The notes: a model not told the origin generated them from the sequence alone. A stretch of DNA of 15,826 bases from DASPPF01 sp032906705 (GCA_032906705.1 JAJTZC010000030.1:1-15826); one strand, 5' to 3'; counted from the stretch's first letter, positions 6,436-13,498 are shown. A program made the numbers and translations.

Positions 6436-7194
6436 CTACCTGAGGTCGTCGAGCTTGGACGGTGGGCGCATCAGCGAGAGCATCCGGTCGAAGTATGCCT
6501 CCATCGATTCCTTGAACTCGACCTCGCTCCACTCGACCTTTGAGTTTTCGAGGAAGCCCTCTATCCAGTCGAATTCTTTCTCGGCGAACGAGCCGAGCGC
6601 CGACAGGAAGCCCTTGTTCCTGTAGACCATCTCGCTGTCCCTTTCGAGGAGGCGCCTCCGCCTGAGCGATGCGATCGCGAACGCGTTTCTGCAGACCAGG
6701 GAGGCGTCCAAGACCGGGTCGCCAGACGGCCTTTCGGAGACCCACTCAGCGAAGAACCTCTTCGCCATCTCCTGCTCCTTATCCTGCATCACCGCGAAGA
6801 CCACGTCGTCGACCAGGATGTTCTGCAGGTGGTTGAACGCGTCTATCATGTACTCTACTTCCTTTCCTCTGAGGTCCTCCCTCTCCTTGATCTCCTCGAG
6901 CATCTCTTCCAGCATCTTGCTGTCATGAGAATGTGCTCCCTTCTCAGTGAAGTAGATGTGCGCAAGCTCGTGCAGCACGAGTCCCCCGAGCATCTCGGAG
7001 TCGAGCGCCCAGTCCGATATGACTATCTTGTGGGCGCGTCCCTCCTTCCTCGCGTATCCCATTATCGCCAGCTTGGGTTCGATCGAGAGCGAGACCGACG
7101 ACCGAATCACGAAACCCTTCTCCCTCATCCTCTCCATCGCCCAAGAGAGAGTGCTCTGGAGCGACTCGTCAGTTCTCGCCGTCTTCAACCGCAA
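6436..7194 (-). CDS. HExxH-motif zinc metallopeptidase-like protein, unknown family
   Basis: A 252-residue soluble protein with a metalloprotease motif LVLHELAHIYF (H75-E76-x2-H79). Downstream come GAHSHDSKM (H88, H90) and NHLQNILVDDVVF (about 121-133), either of which could give the third Zn ligand. The rest is helical and charged (KEREDLRGKEVEYM; RRRRLLERDSEMVY). There is no signal peptide or membrane helix, so it should act in the cytoplasm. I recognise the HExxH logic but not the family; it may be one of the archaeal domains of unknown function. The start is TTG 7194 because a TTTATCC element on the minus strand (7214-7220) sits about 23-26 nt upstream and no ATG occurs before residue 20. 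It is divergent from a small membrane-protein gene. Confidence 0.72.
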   Translation of the reverse strand: MRLKTARTDESLQSTLSWAMERMREKGFVIRSSVSLSIEPKLAIMGYARKEGRAHKIVISDWALDSEMLGGLVLHELAHIYFTEKGAHSHDSKMLEEMLEEIKEREDLRGKEVEYMIDAFNHLQNILVDDVVFAVMQDKEQEMAKRFFAEWVSERPSGDPVLDASLVCRNAFAIASLRRRRLLERDSEMVYRNKGFLSALGSFAEKEFDWIEGFLENSKVEWSEVEFKESMEAYFDRMLSLMRPPSKLDDLR

Positions 7195-7213
7195 TAGCGA
7201 GTCGCCCGATGAC

Positions 7214-7220
7214 GGATAAA
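7214..7220 (-). promoter_or_regulatory. TATA-like element of the metallopeptidase-like gene
   Basis: TTTATCC on the minus strand, about 23-26 nt before the TTG start at 7194. This implies a leaderless mRNA with a TTG start. Confidence 0.45.
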
Positions 7221-7292
7221 CCTCTCGGTCTGGGCCAACCCGAGCCGCAATCCTATTCTAGGAATCGCAATTCGTTCATCGGAGTCGTGGCT

Positions 7293-7706
7293 ATGATTCG
7301 TAGGTCCGTCGCCGGAGCTCTTGCAGTCATCGGAGGCGCGCTGATGGTGGCCAGCGGGCTGGGCACGCGAAGTTTCTTGATCGCCGCGCTCGGGCTCGCC
7401 GAGGTCGAGATTCCAAACTATCTGAGCGGGTTGGCCGGCCTCGCTGCCTCTCTCGCCGTGACAGTTCTTGCGCTCCTGATTGCGTTGGGAGGCATTACCG
7501 TAATCCTCGGAGGAGTCTCAATCCTGACAGGGCATCGGACGAGCGGCGGTGTGTTCATCTTGCTCGGCGGAGGAGCCGGTTTTCTTGGGCTGCTCATTTC
7601 TTTCGCGTACACTGCTTTGACGGCCGGACTTGCGACCGCGGCAGGACACCCTGGATATTGGGTCGGCGTGGCCTTGGCAGTCATCGCCAGACGCATTTCG
7701 AGGTAG
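7293..7706 (+). CDS. Small hydrophobic membrane protein, unknown function
   Basis: A 137-residue protein from ATG 7293 (MIRRSVAGALAV). About four Gly/Ala/Leu-rich helices can be seen: roughly residues 7-32, 44-72, 80-100 and 106-131. No catalytic or metal-binding motif is visible. The same frame is open to ATG 7209, but that 28-residue polar extension overlaps the promoter of the divergent gene. A TATA-like CTATTCTA (7253-7260) lies 33-36 nt before 7287/7293 (GTG 7287 is also in frame). It lacks obvious partners and converges on the PAC2 gene. I do not recognise the family. Confidence 0.65.
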   Translation: MIRRSVAGALAVIGGALMVASGLGTRSFLIAALGLAEVEIPNYLSGLAGLAASLAVTVLALLIALGGITVILGGVSILTGHRTSGGVFILLGGGAGFLGLLISFAYTALTAGLATAAGHPGYWVGVALAVIARRISR

Positions 7707-7715
7707 TAGGGACCC

Positions 7716-7730
7716 AGTTCCGGAGGAACT
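7716..7730. terminator. Hairpin between convergent membrane-protein and PAC2 genes
   Basis: Perfect 6-bp stem AGTTCC/GGAACT with a GGA loop, starting 9 nt after the plus-strand stop and 28 nt after the minus-strand stop. It reads as a hairpin on both strands. No T tract is present. Confidence 0.3.
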
Positions 7731-7757
7731 TCCCGTCAACCCTCCACGGCGTCGGGG

Positions 7758-8483
7758 CTACTGATAGATGGCTCCGGTCCCTGGGGGCGTGACCTGTGGA
7801 GGGCCTTTCACCTGCGACCTCAGCTCCTCCAGCTCCGCCTTGAAACCGAACATAGCGGAGGCAGCCTCCAGCATCTTGATCACCGACCTGGTGTGAGGCA
7901 TCGGCTCCCCGTGGTCCACCCCGATCTTGTACCCTCTGATGCCGTAATCCTTAGCCACTCCGACCACCATCGAAGCGAAGAAGGGAGCGGGTTCCGGGGC
8001 CGTCAGCTTGACACCGAACCTCTTCAGCTTCTTCACCCCTTCCTTGTCTGTGGCGAACCCCTTCAGCTCTGGGTCTTGAAACTGTGGCTGCGGTGTCTCC
8101 GACCATCTTGCGCCAACTGAGAGCAGCTCCTTGACGCCCGCCTTCTTGGCGAAATCGAGCAGTATCTTCGTGAAGGTGTACTGGTCATCCATCGGGCTCG
8201 AATCCCCTGCGAAGAGCAGAAGGTCCTTCTTCCCCCTGTGGAGGTAGAACCTGCACGATGGTAGAACTGATATTCCGTCGTCATCGACAATCACCTCGGG
8301 AGGGAACGCGGAGGAGCGCACGACTGCCACCTCCTCGAACTTCATGCTCTTCAGCAGGTGCTTGGCGAGCTCCCTAGCCTGCGAGTAGAGCGCCTTGTAT
8401 TGAGGAATCGACGTAGAAACAGCGACAAGAAGGGAGGGGTTCCTAAACCGCGCCCGGCCAGTAGTCTTGAAATCGATCCACAA
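7758..8483 (-). CDS. PAC2-family protein (proteasome-assembly-chaperone-like)
   Basis: A 241-residue archaeal PAC2-fold protein, related to the eukaryotic proteasome assembly chaperone PAC2 and to archaeal PbaA/PbaB. Seen: the opening NPSLLVAVSTSIPQYKALYSQARELAKHLL, where family members have a Rossmann-like strand and helix; LLLFAGDSSPMDDQYTFTKILLDFAKKAGV (about 90-119), typical of the family; and a GVKELLSVGARW segment. The C-terminal helix MFGFKAELEELRSQV is followed by a Pro/Gly tail ending in Tyr-Gln. Some archaeal relatives carry a C-terminal HbYX proteasome-docking motif; the IYQ end resembles it only partly. The start is TTG 8483, about 35 nt from an AT-rich TTAATTAA. It is divergent from topoisomerase IB. 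Direct proteasome involvement is inference. Confidence 0.8.
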   Translation of the reverse strand: MWIDFKTTGRARFRNPSLLVAVSTSIPQYKALYSQARELAKHLLKSMKFEEVAVVRSSAFPPEVIVDDDGISVLPSCRFYLHRGKKDLLLFAGDSSPMDDQYTFTKILLDFAKKAGVKELLSVGARWSETPQPQFQDPELKGFATDKEGVKKLKRFGVKLTAPEPAPFFASMVVGVAKDYGIRGYKIGVDHGEPMPHTRSVIKMLEAASAMFGFKAELEELRSQVKGPPQVTPPGTGAIYQ

Positions 8484-8514
8484 ACGAACTCAGCGACCCG
8501 AGCCTGCTAGGCTG

Positions 8515-8569
8515 TTAATTAACTATCTGAGATAGCTCGACGCCTCCGCCCAAGAGGAATCTTAAATAT
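8515..8569. promoter_or_regulatory. Divergent promoters of PAC2 and topoisomerase IB
   Basis: TTAATTAA (8515-8522) lies about 35 nt from the PAC2 TTG start. CTTAAATAT (8561-8569) lies about 34 nt before the topoisomerase ATG 8600, implying a leader of only some 8 nt. The remaining spacer holds short imperfect palindromes of no clear meaning. Confidence 0.5.
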
Positions 8570-8599
8570 CCGCGTGGAGCAAAATCACCAATCCGTCCC

Positions 8600-10180
8600 A
8601 TGCCCGCTTACTGGACGACACTTTCCCATAACGGCGTCAGTTTCCCAGACCTCTACCAGCCCGAGGGATTCCCAGTGAGGGTGCTCGGGAAGCCCGTGAA
8701 GCTCTCCCCTCTCGCTGAGGAGATGGCCTACAACCTCGCAAAAAAGAAGGAGACTCCATACATCAAGGACCAAGTCTTCACTAACAACTTCATGTCAGAC
8801 TTCGTGAAACAGCTCCCTGAATGGGCGGCTTCCGCGAAGTTCGCTGACATCGACTTCACCGAGCTCTTCCGAAAGGTCGACCGCGAGAAGGCTGCGAAGG
8901 AGACTATGACGAAGGAGGAGAAGAAGCTCCTGGCTGCCGAGAGGAAGCAGAGGCGGGAGGAACTGAAGGCGAAGTTCGGCTTCGCCACGCTCGACGGGAA
9001 ACAGGTCGAGTTTGCCAACTACCTGGTGGAGCCGCCTGGCCTTTTCATGGGAAGGGGCCAGCACCCGATGCGGGGCAAGTGGAAGCCAAGGGTCAACCAG
9101 CGGGACGTAATCCTGAACCTAGACGAGGGGACCAAGGTCCCGGGCGACTGGAAGGGGGTGGTCCACGACCACAACTCGATGTGGATGGCGAAGTGGATTG
9201 ACAAGCTGACGGGCAACGAGAAGTACGTGTGGCTCCACGAAAGCTCTCACATTCAGCAGTCCAGGAGCAAGGCGAAGTACGACAACGCGGCCAAGGTGGG
9301 AGTCAACCTGAAGAAGATCGAGAGCGCGATTGAGAGGGAGCTCCTCTCAAAGGACCAGAAGCGGAGGCAGATCGCGACCGTGTGCTACCTCATCCACGTG
9401 TTGGGGATGAGGGTGGGAGACGAGAAGGACGAGGACGAGGCCGACACAGTCGGCGCCAGCACACTGAGGGTTGAGCACGTGAAATTCAAGAGCGACACCG
9501 TGGAGTTCAACTTCCTAGGCAAGGACAGCGTACCTTGGAACAAGGAGGACAGGCCGCCGCAAGACGTCTTTAGGAATCTGCAAGCCTTCGTCAAAGGAAA
9601 GAAGCCGGACGTGGAGATATTCCACGACGTCACCTCGAGTGATATCAACCAATTCCTGTCGTCCGTAGTTCCGGGCGTCACGGCCAAGGTCTTCAGGACG
9701 TATCACGCGACGGCAAAGACTGCGACGGCCCTGCGCAATGAGGATGTCCGAAACTGGGACGACCTGGACAAGCTCTACTTCGCCAAGGAGGCCAACCTGC
9801 AGGCTGCCGTCTTCTGCAACCACCAGAGGACTCCACCGAAGACATGGGACCAGTCATTCGAGAAGAGGAAACAGAAGCTGGAGGAGGCGAAGGCCAAGGA
9901 GAAGAGGAACGACAAGAGGGTCAGAAAGCTGGAGAAGGAGCTTGATTTCTACATAAGGACCAAGAGCTACAACCTCAACACGTCCCTGAAGAACTACATC
10001 GATCCTCGCGTCTACAAGGCGTGGTGCGACTACGTCGGGCTCGACTGGGCAAGGCTCTACTCAAAGTCTCTGCAAAGGAAATTCTCGTGGGTGGCCCAAT
10101 CGGGGAAGAGATGGGAGCCCCAGGAGAAGTCTGAGCAGGTGCTCGCGAAGTCAGGACCGGGCGCCAAGGGCCCGCCATAG
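8600..10180 (+). CDS. top1B: DNA topoisomerase IB, eukaryotic type
   Basis: Relaxes positive and negative supercoils by nicking one strand and forming a 3'-phosphotyrosine; no ATP or Mg needed. The 526-residue protein has the core DNA-clamp and catalytic domains but not the long N-terminal extension of the human enzyme. The opening WTTLSHNGVSFPDLY matches the eukaryotic core start. All five catalytic residues are present: R271 (GMRVGDEKDEDEAD), K308 (FLGKDSVPW), R366 (VFRTYHATAK), H408 (CNHQRTPP) and nucleophile Y466 (LKNYIDPRVYKAWC). The linker before Y466 (about 420-455) is Lys/Glu-rich and helical, as in eukaryotes. Among archaea this enzyme marks Thaumarchaeota and close relatives. Its 3' end overlaps the convergent PurM/HypE-like gene by 30 bp. 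Confidence 0.97.
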   Translation: MPAYWTTLSHNGVSFPDLYQPEGFPVRVLGKPVKLSPLAEEMAYNLAKKKETPYIKDQVFTNNFMSDFVKQLPEWAASAKFADIDFTELFRKVDREKAAKETMTKEEKKLLAAERKQRREELKAKFGFATLDGKQVEFANYLVEPPGLFMGRGQHPMRGKWKPRVNQRDVILNLDEGTKVPGDWKGVVHDHNSMWMAKWIDKLTGNEKYVWLHESSHIQQSRSKAKYDNAAKVGVNLKKIESAIERELLSKDQKRRQIATVCYLIHVLGMRVGDEKDEDEADTVGASTLRVEHVKFKSDTVEFNFLGKDSVPWNKEDRPPQDVFRNLQAFVKGKKPDVEIFHDVTSSDINQFLSSVVPGVTAKVFRTYHATAKTATALRNEDVRNWDDLDKLYFAKEANLQAAVFCNHQRTPPKTWDQSFEKRKQKLEEAKAKEKRNDKRVRKLEKELDFYIRTKSYNLNTSLKNYIDPRVYKAWCDYVGLDWARLYSKSLQRKFSWVAQSGKRWEPQEKSEQVLAKSGPGAKGPP

Positions 10181-11149
10181 CTCGTCCTTCGGGGCTCCCA
10201 GGATCTTCTGCTCGCTTCCGCTGCGACGGACCAAGACTCTCCTTCCCTTCACGAACTCGCCGACCGTGCTGACTCTGCAGAGGGGCGATATCGCCTTCGC
10301 GATAGTGCTCTCTTTGCCCCTTGGTACGGCCAGAAGCAGTGACCCAGAGCCAATGAGACGGAGCGGGTCCACGGACATCGTCTCGCAAACCTGCCGGGTC
10401 GCTCCGGCCACAGGTACCTTCGCTTCGTGCATCACGAAGCCCAGCCCCGAAGCGAGCGACATCTCGTAGGCCGCACCGAGGACCCCTCCCTCCGTGCAGT
10501 CGTGCATGGCGTGGACCGACCCGGTCCGAAACGCGCGAACCGCCTCGCCCGCTATGCTCAACCTCCTTTCTAGTGCGCTTGCCCTTGCTACGAGCGCAAC
10601 GGGCAACCTCTTGCCGAGCTTCGCAGCCTCGGCCGCAAGGACAGCAGTCCCTTCCAGCCCGGCGGTCTTGGTCATCATGAGAAGATCCCCCTCCCTTGCC
10701 ATCTCGGACGACACGAACTTCTTCACGAAGCTGAAGGTTGTCGCAGCTACAATCGGGTTCTTCAGACCCGGCGTCACCTCTGTGTGCCCGCCCACTATGC
10801 TGATACCGAGATTCTTCGCCGTAACATGCATATCGGTCGAAATCTCGCGGAGGTACTCCTCGGTCGAGCCCTCGGGCAGGAGAACCACAGACCCCATGAA
10901 CTGTGGCGCATTGCCGCTCGTGGCTACATCGTTGGAGCTGACTGTCACGGCGTACCTGCCTATCCCCCGCGAGACCCCAGTCACTGGGTCGGACGAAACT
11001 ATCATGAAGCCACCCCGCATTCTGATCGCAGCGAAGTCGACTCCAGCCTTGGGGCCGGTCAACAGCGCCCGTGACTTGGCTCCCACCATGTGGAGGACGG
11101 TTCTGTTGAGAACGTCTATCGGAATCTTTCCTAGCTCCAGAGGCCTCAA
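10151..11149 (-). CDS. AIR synthase-related (PurM/HypE-like) protein
   Basis: ATP-binding protein of the PurM superfamily (AIR synthase, HypE, ThiL, SelD), 332 residues. Seen: VSSNDVATSGNAPQFMGSV, the PurM-type metal/ATP segment (about 71-89); ISIVGGHTEVTPGL (about 117-130), typical of the archaeal HypE-like subgroup; and AMHDCTEGGVLGAAYEM (about 214-230). True HypE needs a C-terminal Cys for Fe-cyanide ligand synthesis; this protein ends GARS and no hyp genes are near, so it is probably not a hydrogenase maturase. The substrate is unknown. The start is TTG 11149 by alignment of the first strand; no ATG precedes it. It lies 23 bp after the upstream ECF S gene on the same strand and is probably co-transcribed with it. 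Confidence 0.82.
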   Translation of the reverse strand: MRPLELGKIPIDVLNRTVLHMVGAKSRALLTGPKAGVDFAAIRMRGGFMIVSSDPVTGVSRGIGRYAVTVSSNDVATSGNAPQFMGSVVLLPEGSTEEYLREISTDMHVTAKNLGISIVGGHTEVTPGLKNPIVAATTFSFVKKFVSSEMAREGDLLMMTKTAGLEGTAVLAAEAAKLGKRLPVALVARASALERRLSIAGEAVRAFRTGSVHAMHDCTEGGVLGAAYEMSLASGLGFVMHEAKVPVAGATRQVCETMSVDPLRLIGSGSLLLAVPRGKESTIAKAISPLCRVSTVGEFVKGRRVLVRRSGSEQKILGAPKDELWRALGARS

Positions 11150-11172
11150 GTTCTTACTCCGAGAGGAGCGGT

Positions 11173-11937
11173 TTACCGGATTGCTTGGCCAGTGCGCCCC
11201 GAGACCTTCTTGATGCTACGGACTAGGGGAACAGAGACCAAGAGCCCGACGACCGCCTGGGCGATGTTGAAGGGCACCTCCCCCGCAGCGGAGACGAAAC
11301 CGAGCTGGAGGACGACGCTCTCGTAAAGGAAGTAGCCGAGCACCATCTCCGACCCTCCGACCAGTACGGCCAGCACCGTCCACCCGAGCTTCTCATTCGC
11401 CCTGAAACTGACATACAATATCCCTGCGAACGCAATGATTCCCAGACCAACCCAAAAAAGACTCGGCACATCGAACGCAAAGTTAGCCTGCGGGCCGATG
11501 GGGAAGCCAAGGGTCAGCTGATAGCTGCCGTTCAGGTAGTAGAGCCCAAGCCACGACGAGAGCCCGCCCACCACTGCCGCAAGCCCTATGGAGGTCGCCC
11601 TCCACGCCGACCTTGACAGGTTGACCAGCACCCTGGTGCCCAGGTAGCCGACGACGAACCCCTCGATTCCCTTTATGATCAGAGTGCCCGGCGCGTAGCT
11701 GGGAAACCCGAGCGAGAGGTCTGAGATCATGGAGCCGACCCCACCCGCGAAGGCGCCGACGTACGGCCCCATCAGCAGGGCAGCCGTGTACACCATGATC
11801 TCTCCTATGTTGAAGTATCCGCTCGTCACCGGTATGGAGAGGCTGAAAGCCATGGTAGCCGCAGCGACGAAAGCGGTGAAGACGGCAGCGCTTGCAACTT
11901 CTCTGGTATTCAACCGTGATTCAAGAGAACCCGCCAT
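11173..11937 (-). CDS. ECF transporter S component (vitamin-type substrate-binding membrane protein)
   Basis: A 254-residue integral membrane protein with about six helices. The family signature is in the first half: GYFNIGEIMVYTAALLMGP, then GAFAGGVGSMISDL and PGTLIIKGIEGFVVGYLG, as in ECF-type S components (the group that includes riboflavin, pyridoxine and queuosine-precursor importers). No EcfA/EcfT genes lie nearby, so it must share a common energising module encoded elsewhere. The substrate cannot be read from sequence. ATG 11937 is preceded by a TATA box at 11970-11977, giving a leader of roughly 10 nt. The PurM/HypE-like gene follows 23 bp downstream. It is divergent from the threonine-synthase/wHTH fusion, which may regulate it; if the fusion binds PLP or an amino acid, a related vitamin or metabolite is a candidate substrate. 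Confidence 0.85.
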   Translation of the reverse strand: MAGSLESRLNTREVASAAVFTAFVAAATMAFSLSIPVTSGYFNIGEIMVYTAALLMGPYVGAFAGGVGSMISDLSLGFPSYAPGTLIIKGIEGFVVGYLGTRVLVNLSRSAWRATSIGLAAVVGGLSSWLGLYYLNGSYQLTLGFPIGPQANFAFDVPSLFWVGLGIIAFAGILYVSFRANEKLGWTVLAVLVGGSEMVLGYFLYESVVLQLGFVSAAGEVPFNIAQAVVGLLVSVPLVRSIKKVSGRTGQAIR

Positions 11938-11969
11938 CTTGCCTTGCTAGCGAAATGCGCGCGCCTCTC

Positions 11970-11995
11970 AATATATAAGTTCCAACCTATATATT
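11970..11995. promoter_or_regulatory. Overlapping divergent promoters forming an inverted repeat
   Basis: AATATATA (11970-11977) and TATATATT (11988-11995) form a perfect 8-bp inverted repeat around a 10-nt spacer. The left arm is the TATA box of the minus-strand ECF gene; the right arm, centred 23-26 nt before GTG 12015/TTG 12018, is that of the plus-strand fusion gene. A dimeric regulator bound here would cover both TATA boxes. The binding is inferred; the symmetry is seen. Confidence 0.6.
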
Positions 11996-12014
11996 AGCCA
12001 GACTCTCCCAGTTT

Positions 12015-13448
12015 GTGTTGGCATCATTCAGGTGCGTTGGCTGCTCCGCCACGACCGAGAGTAATTCTCTGGATCCCGTGTGCGGAAGCTGCGGTTCAGC
12101 GCTCGTAGCTCTCTCAAGCGAGACGCCTCGCCTCGGCAGAGAAATTCTCGAGGGACTTCCACCTGGTGTCTGGAGGTACAGGGCGTTCATCCCTTCGATT
12201 CGGGAGGAAAACATCGTGACTCTGGGTGAGGGAGGGACTCCTCTGCTGCCTGCCACCAGGCTCGGACGGGAATTGGGCCTCCGCCACCTTCTTATCAAGG
12301 ATGAGACAAGGAATCCTACAGGTTCCTTCATAGACCGTGGTTCGACCGTCCTTGCAAGCCTTGCCAAGGAAATCGGTGTCACGAGCTGCTCATGCGTGAC
12401 GACCGGCAATCTCGGAGCCTCGCTCGCTGCTTACTGTGCTAAAGCGGGAATCTCGGCCGTGGTTAGAATACATCCGAACACTGACCGGGGCAAGCTGTAC
12501 CAGATGATTGCCTTTGGGGCGCAGGTCAAGGCGGATTCGAAGCCCGCGACGGGTGACGAATCAGGCGGTCGCTTGCTCTCGGTAACGGCGGGAAATCCTT
12601 ACCTCCTCGAAGGAGAGAAGACAACGTGCTTTGAGATAATCCAGGATTTGGGGTGGAAGACGCCTGACGCAATCCTGGTCCCTGTCGGGACGGGCGGGCA
12701 CCTTAGCATGTTCTGGAGGGCTATCCAACAGATGAAAGAAGCAGGGCTGATCGACAGGTCCAAGTGTCGTCTAATAGGTGTCCAGCTCTCGGTCTCGGCG
12801 CCAATCGAAGGGTTTCGGCATCAAAGGTTGCACCGGCCTCCTTCAGAGGAGTTATTCACCGAGCTGAATGAATCCGAGCCGATTTTCAGGAGTGAAGCGG
12901 TTAGAGCCATGAGGGAGTCCGGGGGCAGAGGGCTTGAGGCGACTGCAAGTGAGACGATCAGCGCGACAGGTTTGCTAGCAAGGACCGAGGGGATCTTCGC
13001 AGAGCCTGCTGCCGCCTCTGTGGTGGCGTGCCTTGAGACTGCCGTTTCGAACGGGGTTATCGAGGCGGACGAAGTAGTAGTGGGCGTGATTACCGGGGCC
13101 GGGCTGAAGGACACGCGGGCGATATCAAGAATCGCCAAAGCCGCGAGGCAAGTGGGAGTGAGGGACGACTACACACTCGCTCGGATGCGAGTTGGGGAAA
13201 CAAAGATGGAGCTTATGCGGTCACTTTCGGCAGGACCGCGCTTCGGATATGAGATGTGGAAGGGCCTTTCGGCTGCGAGAAAGATAACCACCGCAAGCGT
13301 CTACCAGCACCTCGGGGAGTTGGAGGGGCTCACGCTCGTCAGGAAATCAGGCGTGTCTACTGCGAAGGGAAGGGAACGGGTCTTCTACGAGCTCACAGGA
13401 AAGGGTTCGGATTTCCTGAGGATGGCAGGGAAGATAGAAAGGAGTTAG
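12015..13448 (+). CDS. Threonine-synthase-like protein lacking the PLP lysine, fused to a C-terminal winged helix
   Basis: A 477-residue fusion. Residues 7-26 form a Cys4 zinc ribbon (C7, C10, C23, C26), as in archaeal threonine synthases. Residues about 65-380 are a fold-type-II PLP-enzyme domain: VTLGEGGTPLLP, KDETRNPTGSF, TTGNLGASLAAY (129-140), LLEGEKTTCFEI, PVGTGGH (223-229), ARTEGIFAEPAAAS and TGAGLKD (360-366). The residue after NPTGSF should be the Schiff-base Lys but is Ile106, codon ATA at 12330-12332. The phosphate loop (GNGGN to GTGGH) and the GHGLKD motif are also altered. From about 393 to the end is a PadR-like winged helix: LMRSLSAGPRFGYEMW, then the recognition helix TTASVYQHLGELEGL and wing RVFYELTGKGSDFL. 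I read it as an inactive enzyme reused as a ligand-sensing regulator. It may still be a modified enzyme. GTG 12015 or TTG 12018 is the start. Confidence 0.85.
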   Translation: MLASFRCVGCSATTESNSLDPVCGSCGSALVALSSETPRLGREILEGLPPGVWRYRAFIPSIREENIVTLGEGGTPLLPATRLGRELGLRHLLIKDETRNPTGSFIDRGSTVLASLAKEIGVTSCSCVTTGNLGASLAAYCAKAGISAVVRIHPNTDRGKLYQMIAFGAQVKADSKPATGDESGGRLLSVTAGNPYLLEGEKTTCFEIIQDLGWKTPDAILVPVGTGGHLSMFWRAIQQMKEAGLIDRSKCRLIGVQLSVSAPIEGFRHQRLHRPPSEELFTELNESEPIFRSEAVRAMRESGGRGLEATASETISATGLLARTEGIFAEPAAASVVACLETAVSNGVIEADEVVVGVITGAGLKDTRAISRIAKAARQVGVRDDYTLARMRVGETKMELMRSLSAGPRFGYEMWKGLSAARKITTASVYQHLGELEGLTLVRKSGVSTAKGRERVFYELTGKGSDFLRMAGKIERS

Positions 13449-13462
13449 AGCCATGGTCCTCG

Positions 13463-13481
13463 GCGTGCCCATCGGGGGCGC
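13463..13481. terminator. Imperfect hairpin between convergent fusion gene and HAD gene
   Basis: GCGTGCCC/GGGGGCGC, 7 of 8 pairs including a wobble, loop ATC, lies 14 nt after the fusion gene's stop and about 20 nt after the HAD stop on the other strand. Weak evidence. Confidence 0.2.
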
Positions 13482-13498
13482 AGGGTCTTGCCCATCTC

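Noticed and set aside
10151..11149. Hydrogenase maturation protein HypE
   Set aside because: The C-terminal Cys motif needed for HypE is missing and there are no other hyp or hydrogenase genes in the window.
10494..11213. Plus-strand frame of 239 codons
   Set aside because: It is antisense to the PurM/HypE-like gene, which has clear family motifs; the product is a Ser/Ala/Pro-rich shadow.
12015..13448. Ordinary threonine synthase
   Set aside because: The Schiff-base lysine is replaced by isoleucine, other cofactor motifs are altered and a winged helix is attached; a sequencing error at one base remains possible.
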